This document shows positions 1 through 5,677 of a DNA stretch of 7,975 nucleotides, in pieces. The position numbers were made by a program, and so were the translations under genes. The DNA is from Alphaproteobacteria bacterium (GTDB lineage: Bacteria > Pseudomonadota > Alphaproteobacteria > Micavibrionales > CSBR16-224), in NCBI GenBank assembly GCA_006226225.1, contig SBHI01000204.1, forward strand, positions 1-7,975. Direction: 5' to 3'. The first letter of the stretch is position 1, and each line of letters begins with the position of its first letter. The notes under the pieces are model-generated. The model did not search any database and had not been told where the DNA came from. It saw only the letters and a list, made by a program, of their open reading frames with translations.

Positions 1-29
1 TGACGGGATATTAGCAGATTAGAAGTACC

Positions 30-56
30 TTGTCATGCCCGAAGCAATCATGACAA
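30..56. repeat. Perfect 8-bp inverted repeat
   Basis: TTGTCATG (30-37) and CATGACAA (49-56) are exact reverse complements separated by 11 bases, so the RNA could form a short hairpin. No T-tract follows on either side, so it is not a canonical intrinsic terminator. It could be the 3' hairpin of a gene lying left of the window or a protein-binding site. The structure is seen directly; its function is unknown. Confidence 0.45.
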
Positions 57-114
57 CCCGCAAAACGCTCACATAAGAACCGCGTAACATGCCGCATGAG
101 CTCTAAGGCATCAT

Positions 115-132
115 ACGGGTCTTGTCAGACGA
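115..132 (+). repeat. Left copy of 18-bp direct repeat flanking the Sel1 gene
   Basis: The 18 bases beginning ACGGGTCTTGTCAGACGA match 1045-1062 at 17 of 18 positions in the same orientation. The match ends abruptly on both sides. The two copies bracket the Sel1-repeat gene (274-1026) and lie 930 bases apart. The repeat is seen directly. Whether it marks a past duplication or insertion, a dispersed repeat family or a shared binding site cannot be told from this window. Confidence 0.5.
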
Positions 133-135
133 AGC

Positions 136-206
136 TTGTATTTTTACAATGCGATCATGGTAGACTTTATCATGTCGCATGTTAATTTATTAACCGGAAC
201 CGGTTC
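136..206. promoter_or_regulatory. Cluster of short palindromes upstream of the Sel1 gene
   Basis: Four inverted repeats follow one another in this otherwise unexplained leader. They are TTGTA-tttt-TACAA (136-149); GCGATCATG with CATGTCGC, one bulged base (151-159 and 171-178); GTTAA-TTTA-TTAAC (181-194); and the 10-bp palindrome GAACCGGTTC (197-206). The last overlaps a tandem AACCGG AACCGG (192-203). Such sites are typical of dimeric regulator operators. I found no convincing -35/-10 pair, so the regulatory role is an inference. Apart from these repeats, 1-273 shows nothing I can call. Confidence 0.3.
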
Positions 207-273
207 ATTTTCGTCCGATATGACAATCCTGCTCCCGCGCTCCTGAACAGCAGATAGAAAAGGTTAGTTGAAC

Positions 274-1026
274 ATGACCATGCGCCGAAAAACATACCGC
301 ACGCCGTTGAAGTCCACAATCTTCTGTGCAATTTTGCTCATGAGTATTTCTACACTTTGTACGAATGTCCGGACGGCAACCGCCGCCGCAGATGACCAGC
401 AGCGCTCTGCAGATGCTTTCTACAAAGCAAGAGCATATGAGACGGGTGAAAATGTCCCGCAGAATATCGAGGAAGCCATTAAGTGGTATACGGTTTCAGC
501 TTCACTTGGAAACCCCGAAGCCCAATTCAATCTAGGCTCTATCTACTACACAGGCGAACATGGCCCGCCCAATACGGCCGAGGCGTTTAAATGGTTCCTG
601 AAGGCTGCAGAACAAGGTGTTGCACGTGCCCAACATATTGTAGGCGTCTTTTACAGTAAACCAATCGAGGTTGAGCAGGATTACGCTCAGGCGCTGGCGT
701 GGTATCAAAAAGCTGCAGCACAAGGCGATGTCCAATCGCAGTTTAATATCGGGATCTTGCACGAAAATGGCCGGGGCGTAGAACCCGATCTGGCAACCGC
801 TTTTTCCTGGTACCTTAAATCAGCTGAAAACGGTTACGGCCCCGGACAATTCAATGTCGCCTTAATGTGTGCAGAGGGAGACGGAACGGAAACCGATCTG
901 CTTGAAGCATATAGGTGGATGCAAAAAGCAAGCGCACAGGGTGTCCCTGATGCGGCACGCAATGCTCAAGTCATCTTAGAGATGATGGATCCGGCCCAGT
1001 ATCAAGAGGCAATAAAACAGCCATAA
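274..1026 (+). CDS. Secreted Sel1-repeat (tetratricopeptide-like) protein
   Basis: This 250-residue protein consists of an export signal followed by about five Sel1-like repeats. Residues 1-40 have a basic N-terminus (RRK), a hydrophobic core (FCAILLMSISTLC) and an AxA-type cleavage site near TATAAA|DD. The repeats span roughly residues 45-227, each about 36-38 long. They show the usual signature of an A-x-x-W-Y/F-x-K-A-A/S helix, then A/N-x-G-x-x-x-A-Q, then an N-I/L-G or V-x-F helix. Sel1 repeats stack into an alpha-solenoid that binds partner proteins, often in envelope or signalling roles; no enzyme domain is present, so a periplasmic scaffold is the likely role. The start is ATG at 274, with AAAAGG about 11 bases upstream. 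A TTG at 268 and an ATG at 280 are in frame and possible. The gene converges on the next gene with a 45-base gap. The specific partner is unknown. Confidence 0.92.
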   Translation: MTMRRKTYRTPLKSTIFCAILLMSISTLCTNVRTATAAADDQQRSADAFYKARAYETGENVPQNIEEAIKWYTVSASLGNPEAQFNLGSIYYTGEHGPPNTAEAFKWFLKAAEQGVARAQHIVGVFYSKPIEVEQDYAQALAWYQKAAAQGDVQSQFNIGILHENGRGVEPDLATAFSWYLKSAENGYGPGQFNVALMCAEGDGTETDLLEAYRWMQKASAQGVPDAARNAQVILEMMDPAQYQEAIKQP

Positions 1027-1032
1027 CCGCTA

Positions 1033-1055
1033 ACAAAGACCGGCACGGGTTTTGT
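1033..1055. terminator. Possible weak bidirectional terminator between convergent genes
   Basis: ACAAA-g-ACC (1033-1041) can pair with GGTTTTTGT-like bases at 1048-1055, giving 8 base pairs with G1038 bulged and a GGCACG loop. The 3' arm is T-rich on the + strand (GGGTTTTGT), as in some compact terminators. It sits exactly between the stops of the Sel1 gene (1026) and the convergent gene (1072). It overlaps the right copy of the 18-bp repeat. Pairing is seen by eye; termination is inferred. Confidence 0.3.
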
Positions 1056-1062
1056 CAGACGA
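1045..1062 (+). repeat. Right copy of 18-bp direct repeat flanking the Sel1 gene
   Basis: This is the partner of 115-132, differing only by T instead of C at its seventh position. It lies in the 45-base gap after the Sel1 gene stop and ends 9 bases before the stop codon of the convergent gene. Its first half overlaps the 3' arm of the candidate terminator. Confidence 0.5.
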
Positions 1063-1071
1063 GCGCGGCTG

Positions 1072-2250
1072 TCAGTTGTCCAGAATTTTACGTTTTTCGC
1101 CCTGATATTCAAACAGTCCGATATGCTGGCGCACATATTCTTCATGCGCTTCGTTATTATAACGGTGCTTCAGCGTATCCCATCCGATACCAAGATCCAT
1201 CGCCGTCATCAGTGCCTGACGGATTTGCATCTCTGTGCCTGTCGCTTGTGCAATATCCACCCAACCCAGAATAAGACTATGCAAATCCCCTAATTCACGC
1301 GGATAATATTTTACAAAGTAATGGTTGCGCAGCATATAAGCGAACTGTTTACTGGGCGACACCTCCAGGAATGCTTTCCGACCCATGTTATCCATACGTC
1401 TTGCAAATAAATACAAACCGCCGTCACGGCCGATATCGGTGTTCTTCATATAGGCAGCGCCGTTCAGATTCACAACGCCCGCATCTCTTAAAAGACCCAG
1501 CGCTTTAATCTTATTGACGTCATCTGCGGAGCCGATTTCATGGCCCAGTATATGATCATAGACATCAGCCTTCATCACGCGTCCGTTACCGATACAGTAC
1601 CAGGTGCTGATATCAATGGCCTTTTCCGTCCAGTTGGTGCCGCGCGCGCCGTTAATGGGCAGCTGCGTGGACACATCTTTCGCAACACAAGGGTCGTCAC
1701 GTTTGGTGTCGTAAAAATAACCCGACAGATAATGTTCCAGATTTTGCAGACCGAACACAGCCTCGCCCGCAATTTTTTCCTTCTCTGAATCCAGCTTATT
1801 CAAACGGTAGCGTTCTGCGGCAAATGCCAGACGCACGTTCCAGATACTGATAAAAAGCGGAATGGTTGTGCGGGAATTTTCTTTGGTGATTTGCTCGGTA
1901 ATATCACCTTGAATATTGCCGGTGTCGCGCAGAACATCACGAACATCGTCCAGCGTTTGATTGGTATCTCTTTCAGGATCCGGGTTATAGTAACGCACCT
2001 GATTCATCAGCCCGTTACGGTCGCCTTTAACATCTTTAATGGCGGCCTTGGCAAAGGCACTGTTGATGGCTTGTTCGACCTGTTCCAATGTGAGAGGGTT
2101 GTCATCGCCGCCAAAGATCAGCGCCATCAATTTTCCGGCGCCTTCACCTGCGATGGATGTGATAATTTTTTCAGCGACTTTTGCGCCCAAATCCGTTGCT
2201 GCCGAGGACTGCGCCTCACGTATATTTCCGCCCATGACAAGAAGCGTCAC
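1072..2250 (-). CDS. Unrecognised, probably exported protein; start displaced by a frameshift in an A7 run
   Basis: The open frame gives 392 residues from a GTG at 2250, but that start has no ribosome site and falls inside a hydrophobic stretch. Upstream, at 2281, is an ATG with a strong AGAGGGG site 6 bases away. It is one base out of frame because seven A's follow it. With six A's the protein would begin MKKLIIGAFVVTLLVMGG and run 402 residues, an ordinary signal peptide with likely cleavage after EAQS. In the 392-residue numbering the mature part is helix-rich, with a Gly/Ala-rich segment (31-50), an acidic linker (85-125), a long helical region (126-175) and only two cysteines (C188, C219). 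Those could form a disulfide in the periplasm, which fits export. I recognise no domain family and assign no function. It has its own promoter and converges on the Sel1 gene. The indel may be a sequencing error, a true lesion or a slippage switch. Confidence 0.8.
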   Translation of the reverse strand: MTLLVMGGNIREAQSSAATDLGAKVAEKIITSIAGEGAGKLMALIFGGDDNPLTLEQVEQAINSAFAKAAIKDVKGDRNGLMNQVRYYNPDPERDTNQTLDDVRDVLRDTGNIQGDITEQITKENSRTTIPLFISIWNVRLAFAAERYRLNKLDSEKEKIAGEAVFGLQNLEHYLSGYFYDTKRDDPCVAKDVSTQLPINGARGTNWTEKAIDISTWYCIGNGRVMKADVYDHILGHEIGSADDVNKIKALGLLRDAGVVNLNGAAYMKNTDIGRDGGLYLFARRMDNMGRKAFLEVSPSKQFAYMLRNHYFVKYYPRELGDLHSLILGWVDIAQATGTEMQIRQALMTAMDLGIGWDTLKHRYNNEAHEEYVRQHIGLFEYQGEKRKILDN

Positions 2251-2272
2251 AACAAATGCGCCGATTATCAGT

Positions 2273-2281
2273 TTTTTTCAT
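2273..2281 (-). other. Likely true start codon and A7 homopolymer frameshift site
   Basis: Read on the minus strand this is ATG followed by seven A's and then CTGATAATC. Zero-frame translation from this ATG stops after 21 codons (TGA at 2218-2216). Removing one A joins the ATG to the long downstream frame and creates a textbook signal peptide. The distance check agrees: 2281 to 1072 is 1210 bases, which is 403 codons plus one extra base. The frameshift is seen directly; its origin is inferred. Confidence 0.75.
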
Positions 2282-2287
2282 ACTATT

Positions 2288-2294
2288 CCCCTCT
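2288..2294 (-). promoter_or_regulatory. Strong ribosome binding site (AGAGGGG) for the ATG at 2281
   Basis: On the minus strand AGAGGGG lies 6 bases before ATG 2281, while no comparable site precedes the in-frame GTG at 2250. This placement is the main evidence that translation is meant to start at 2281. Confidence 0.65.
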
Positions 2295-2315
2295 GTTAAA
2301 AACGACTTTGGAAAA

Positions 2316-2343
2316 AGTATAGTAAGTTAAAAATCTTTGTAAA
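2316..2343 (-). promoter_or_regulatory. Sigma-70-type promoter for the exported-protein gene
   Basis: On the minus strand TTTACA (2343-2338, 5/6 to TTGACA) is followed after 16 bases by TATACT (2321-2316, 5/6 to TATAAT), in an AT-rich setting. The predicted transcript would begin near 2309, about 28 bases before ATG 2281. That supports 2281 as the start codon. Confidence 0.55.
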
Positions 2344-2412
2344 CAAAAACAGAATTGTCAGATTACATTGCGCGTGAAACAAAAAAAACAGCCGCCCCGC
2401 CCGCCTATGACA

Positions 2413-2443
2413 TTGTAAAAAGACAGTTGTATTTTTTTATAAA
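2413..2443 (+). promoter_or_regulatory. Possible promoter for the transporter leader
   Basis: TTGTAA (2413-2418) and TATAAA (2438-2443) are separated by 19 bases of AT-rich sequence, with a T7 run next to the -10. The spacing is longer than optimal, so this is a weak call. A start near 2450 would give a leader of about 90 bases that includes the hairpin at 2481-2516. Confidence 0.3.
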
Positions 2444-2480
2444 GAGTAGTTAGATGAGGTCTGAGGTCACAGCCCTTTCC

Positions 2481-2516
2481 CAAAGAAAACCGACCAATGC
2501 GGGCCGGTTTTCTTTG
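2481..2516 (+). terminator. Strong hairpin with T-rich 3' arm in the transporter leader (terminator or attenuator)
   Basis: CAAAGAAAACCG (2481-2492) pairs perfectly with CGGTTTTCTTTG (2505-2516). Beyond one A/C mismatch two further C-G pairs form, with a short loop around AATGCG. The A-rich 5' arm and T-rich 3' arm resemble compact intrinsic terminators. No gene on the + strand ends nearby, since the neighbour to the left is transcribed away. The hairpin would therefore end a short leader or small RNA, or attenuate the transporter gene. The pairing is clear; the role is inferred. Confidence 0.55.
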
Positions 2517-2542
2517 TGAAACATCCTTCATTGGATTCCGAC

Positions 2543-3481
2543 ATGGCCGAAGAAAAGCTCATCGCGGCAGACCGCGTGCTTTCACCGACAGCATTGGCAA
2601 TTCTGCTGACCTGTCTGGGATTTGCCACATTCACTTTTACCGATGCGATTGCAAAACTGGCCTCTGCCGGTTTTCCGCCAATGGTGATTATCTTCCTGCA
2701 AAGCGTGCTCGGCTGTGCCTGTGTCGGCGGTTACGGCCTGCTGCGTCAGGGGCGCACCGCTTTTAAAACCGGACATCCTTATTTACACGCCTTCCGTGCC
2801 GGACTGGGCGGCTGCTCTTCCCTTTTGAACGTCAACGCCTTAAAAACCCTGCAAATGGATGAATTTTATGCCGTGATTTTTATTGCCCCCCTGATGGTCA
2901 TGCTGTTGGTCGCGGCGGTTTTAAAGGAAACACTGGGCCTACAGCGTATTATTGCCGTGGTCGTCGGCTTTCTCTGCGTTCTTTATATGATACAGCCGGG
3001 GCAGTCGCTTTTCCAGATCGGCGCACTTTTCGCTTTTATCAGTACGCTTTGTTATGCGGTTTCCTGCGTTGTGGTGCGTAAAATCGGGCAGAAAGATTCC
3101 GCACTTTTATTCACATTCTATACCTTCTGCGGCGGGCTCGCCGTTTCCGGCACGGTGCTGCTGATAAACGGTGTGGATGTCATACCTTATTTATACTATC
3201 GCGACATATGGCTGATTGTCCTGAACGGCGTATTGGTCATTTTCGGTGCGATTTTTGTCACCAAGGGCTTACAGATCGCCCCGATGGCGGCATCCGTCAC
3301 ATCATTCCACTACACGCAAATGGTTTGGGGGGTGTTCTTAGGCTATATCATTTTTGACGAACTGCCGACGACTACAGTCATGATCGGTGCCACAGGGCTG
3401 ATTGCCACAGGGCTGTATCTGGTCTTCCATGAAAAACGGGCACAACCCAGCCCGCTCGCCGTCACTGTCCTGCCGGATTAA
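2543..3481 (+). CDS. EamA/DMT-superfamily inner-membrane transporter
   Basis: This 312-residue carrier shows the ten hydrophobic helices and internal two-fold repeat (five plus five) of the EamA drug/metabolite transporter family. Helices include ALAILLTCLGFATFTF (TM1), VIIFLQSVLGCACVGG (TM2), a run ending LNVNALKTL (TM3), VIFIAPLMVMLLVAAVL (TM4), RIIAVVVGFLCVLYMI (TM5) and IGALFAFISTLCYAV (TM6). TM9 ends in FLGYIIFDELP, matching the family's characteristic G-x-x-x-F/L-x-E ending, and TM10 is IGATGLIATGLYLVF. Members export or import small metabolites. Overall it resembles the S-adenosylmethionine-uptake-like branch, but the substrate cannot be read from sequence. I chose ATG 2543, which has a weak GGA 7 bases upstream. 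The in-frame GTG at 2516 sits at the foot of a stable hairpin and lacks a ribosome site. The 3' end overlaps the convergent yaiI stop by four bases. Confidence 0.9.
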   Translation: MAEEKLIAADRVLSPTALAILLTCLGFATFTFTDAIAKLASAGFPPMVIIFLQSVLGCACVGGYGLLRQGRTAFKTGHPYLHAFRAGLGGCSSLLNVNALKTLQMDEFYAVIFIAPLMVMLLVAAVLKETLGLQRIIAVVVGFLCVLYMIQPGQSLFQIGALFAFISTLCYAVSCVVVRKIGQKDSALLFTFYTFCGGLAVSGTVLLINGVDVIPYLYYRDIWLIVLNGVLVIFGAIFVTKGLQIAPMAASVTSFHYTQMVWGVFLGYIIFDELPTTTVMIGATGLIATGLYLVFHEKRAQPSPLAVTVLPD

Positions 3482-3933
3482 AACGACTGCTGCGCTTTGG
3501 TGATAAAGCGGTCCAGCTCATCGGCAAAAGCCTGACGTTCCCGCTGACCGAAACTGTTTGCGCCGCCGGTATCAATACCGCTGCCGCGCAGGGAATCCAT
3601 AAAATCGCGCATCGACAATATCTGTTTAATATTATGGTTTCCGTACATGGTTCCCCGCGGATCAAGGGCGGCAGCGCCTTTTTCCACCACACGGGCTGCC
3701 AGCGGAATATCGGCCGTGATCACCAGATCGCCCGCCGCGCATTCTGCGGCGATTTTATCATCGGCGATATCCGCGCCCTGTTCGACCATCCTGAATATCA
3801 GAAATTTGGATTGCGGAAGCTGTAGCCATTTATTGGCAACAAACACCACCTGCGTTTCCGTCCTGTCGGCGGCACGATATAAAATCTCCTTAATGACTTT
3901 CGGACAGGCATCCGCATCAACCCATATTTTCAT
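3478..3933 (-). CDS. yaiI: YaiI/YqxD family protein (UPF0178, DUF188), PIN-like fold
   Basis: This 151-residue protein matches the UPF0178 family in length (E. coli YaiI is about 152) and in its hallmark start MKIWVDADACPKVIKEIL, with acidic residues D6 and D8 and C10. Further family features are VVFVANKWLQLP (a beta strand then V-A-N), a central D-x-x-I-A-x-x-x-x-x-G-D-L-V-I-T-A-D-I-P-L-A block, L-D-P-R-G, and a C-terminal FGQRERQAFADELDRFI. The fold is related to PIN-type nucleases, with clustered aspartates suited to metal binding. The biochemical role is not established. ATG 3933 was chosen because it aligns with the family start, although the frame stays open to an ATG at 4053. AGAGAAGGA lies about 12 bases upstream, across a run of nine A's. 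The stop overlaps that of the convergent transporter (shared TTAA, 3478-3481). Confidence 0.93.
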   Translation of the reverse strand: MKIWVDADACPKVIKEILYRAADRTETQVVFVANKWLQLPQSKFLIFRMVEQGADIADDKIAAECAAGDLVITADIPLAARVVEKGAAALDPRGTMYGNHNIKQILSMRDFMDSLRGSGIDTGGANSFGQRERQAFADELDRFITKAQQSF

Positions 3934-4015
3934 TTTTTTTTCATTTCCTTCTCTTATGGGGTAAAAATGGAATGCCCTGCTCTTTTTGTCAATATTATCA
4001 ACAGCACCACCCTGA

Positions 4016-4059
4016 TGACATAATATATACTTGACATAACTATGTTGTGCCATTAGGAT
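4016..4059 (+). promoter_or_regulatory. Promoter and possible operator for sbcB-slyX
   Basis: A perfect TTGACA (4031-4036) is followed after 17 bases by TAGGAT (4054-4059, 4/6 to TATAAT), giving a transcript start near 4066 and a leader of about 27 bases. The spacer contains the inverted repeat ACATA-AC-TATGT (4034-4045). An 8-base direct repeat, TGACATAA, occurs at 4016-4023 and 4032-4039, 16 bases apart. The repeats could be a regulator site over the -35. The promoter is a good match; the operator is inferred. The remaining divergent gap (3934-4015) shows no clear promoter for yaiI. Confidence 0.5.
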
Positions 4060-4092
4060 GACGCAGTTTCACATCATCAGCGGATAAGCATC

Positions 4093-5655
4093 ATGTATAT
4101 ATTTTACGATCTTGAAACCACGGATATTGACAGAGAGTTCGGCCAGATTCTTCAGGTCGGGCTGGTTGTGACCGATGACGATCTGAATATCGTGGAGGAA
4201 AAAAGCCTGCGCTGCCGTTTGCAGCCTTCCGTTGTACCCTCTCCGCAAGCGCTTTTGGTTACCGGCATTACGCCGGAGCAACTGACAGATGAGGAAGAGA
4301 CGATCTTCACCATGATGCAGGAGATTGACCAGCTTTTGCGCAGCTATGACTGGCCGATTACAACATCCGGCTATAACAGTATGGATTTTGACGAGCGTGG
4401 ATTGCGCTCCGCCCTGCATCAAACCCTCATGGATCCGTCCCTGACCTTTCAGAAACAGGATGACGACACAGATCGCAACCGCCGCATTGACGTGATGCGA
4501 CTGGTACAAGCCTGTATTGTCCATGCACCCGATGCCCTGACGCTGGAGCAGAAAACACGCCACAAAACGCCGCAGCCTGCAATCTCTCTGGGGGTCGTCG
4601 CACGCCAGAACGGCGTCGAATTCTCCGAAGAAGAAGCGCATGAGGCCGTTGCCGATGTCAAAGCCACGATTGCCGTTGCCAAGAAAATCCGTGATGACGC
4701 ACCGGAGCTGTGGCAGCAAATGCTGAATATGGTGACCGAGGAAGGCGTGAAAGAATTTCTGGAAGAGAATGCCGCCGTTTCCTATGCCAAGGGTTATGCG
4801 GGCAATATGAAACATTACATGGTCGCGCCCGTTGCCGTAAATGATGCTTATGAGCGTCAGGAAATTCTGTTTGACCTGAGCCAAGACCCCGCAGACTATA
4901 TGGACAAACCGATGAGCGAGCTGGTCGACATGCTGGGCAAAGACACAGGTAAAAAAGTCAAAAACAACCCGTTCTATAAAGTGTTGATGCAAAAACAGCC
5001 GATTTTCATGCCGCTGGAGCAAACATCAAAAGACCTGCTGCCCGCAGGTGTGGATGAGGAAACGCTGAAAGCACGTGCGGAACTGATCCGCGACAATCTG
5101 GAATTTCAGGCCAAAATCGCACAGGCCGCCGCATTGGCGGAGGAGGAAATTCCCGTCCCCGATGCGATTGAAAAACAGCTTTATATCGATCTGCCGGAAG
5201 ATGTCGAAGCGCGGTTGAGCACATGGCGTGAAGAATTTCAGGCAGCGGATTGGGAACAGCGCGCGGAATTGATGCGCGGTTTTACCACCCGTTTTGCCGA
5301 TGATTTGCAAGATAATCCGACTCTTGCGCGTTTCCCCGAATTTGCCAAACGCATCATTTTTGAAAATGCGCCGCAAGATACGCTGACCGCGCAGGAGCAA
5401 AAAGCGTTCAAGGCCGGCATCCACCAGAAAATGACCGACCCCGATGCGCCGGAGAAAATGATGACCATTCCCCGCGCCCATGAAATGCTGGATAAAATGC
5501 GCGAAGAACTCGCCGCAGGCACCTGCAAATATCTGCAGACGGGCGAAGAGCATAAACTGGATGAATTGGCAGCCTTTTACGAGCAGCTGGAGCAGAAATT
5601 CGCACCCGCCCCCGCACAAGCGCCGAAACCGTCGAATTCTGCCAAGCCGAAATAA
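4093..5655 (+). CDS. sbcB: Exodeoxyribonuclease I (ExoI)
   Basis: ExoI degrades single-stranded DNA 3' to 5' and acts in recombination and mismatch repair. The protein is 520 residues, against about 475 in E. coli. The N-terminal DEDDh exonuclease domain is complete: DLET supplies D6 and E8, GYNSMDFDERGL (93-104) supplies D100, and AHEAVADVKATIAVAKK (182-198) supplies H183 and D188. These blocks parallel E. coli GYNNVRFDDE and AHDAMADVYATIAMAK, and the TGITPEQL stretch is also shared. A C-terminal ExoI-type region follows, including VKNNPFYKVLMQKQPIFMP, which corresponds to the E. coli segment ending HINKCPVLA, and a long helical tail. The extra length includes a Pro/Ala/Lys-rich end (about 504-520) that is probably disordered. 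ATG 4093 places the catalytic motif at the very N-terminus, as in the family; GGAT about 7 bases upstream is a weak ribosome site. slyX follows after 22 bases, probably in the same transcript. Confidence 0.93.
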   Translation: MYIFYDLETTDIDREFGQILQVGLVVTDDDLNIVEEKSLRCRLQPSVVPSPQALLVTGITPEQLTDEEETIFTMMQEIDQLLRSYDWPITTSGYNSMDFDERGLRSALHQTLMDPSLTFQKQDDDTDRNRRIDVMRLVQACIVHAPDALTLEQKTRHKTPQPAISLGVVARQNGVEFSEEEAHEAVADVKATIAVAKKIRDDAPELWQQMLNMVTEEGVKEFLEENAAVSYAKGYAGNMKHYMVAPVAVNDAYERQEILFDLSQDPADYMDKPMSELVDMLGKDTGKKVKNNPFYKVLMQKQPIFMPLEQTSKDLLPAGVDEETLKARAELIRDNLEFQAKIAQAAALAEEEIPVPDAIEKQLYIDLPEDVEARLSTWREEFQAADWEQRAELMRGFTTRFADDLQDNPTLARFPEFAKRIIFENAPQDTLTAQEQKAFKAGIHQKMTDPDAPEKMMTIPRAHEMLDKMREELAAGTCKYLQTGEEHKLDELAAFYEQLEQKFAPAPAQAPKPSNSAKPK

Positions 5656-5677
5656 CGATAGACAGCAGAGCAAGCCC

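Noticed and set aside
1..22. Possible tail of a gene on the + strand ending in TAG at 20-22
   Set aside because: Only six codons lie in the window, with nothing to recognise.
2120..2150. GEGAGK stretch in the unrecognised protein, resembling a P-loop
   Set aside because: The spacing does not fit GxxxxGK[ST], and the Lys is followed by Leu. No Walker B or other NTPase motif is seen.
2374..2418. GTG-initiated 14-codon frame in the intergenic region
   Set aside because: It has no ribosome site, lies across low-complexity A and C/G runs, and shows no protein-like pattern.
3934..4053. N-terminal extension of yaiI to ATG 4053 (191 residues)
   Set aside because: The family starts at MKIWVDADACP. 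The extension is not family-like and would cover the sbcB promoter region.
4069..5022. Long open frame of 317 codons on the minus strand opposite sbcB
   Set aside because: It is Cys/His/Phe-rich, as antisense shadows are, and the + strand carries the conserved ExoI residues in frame.
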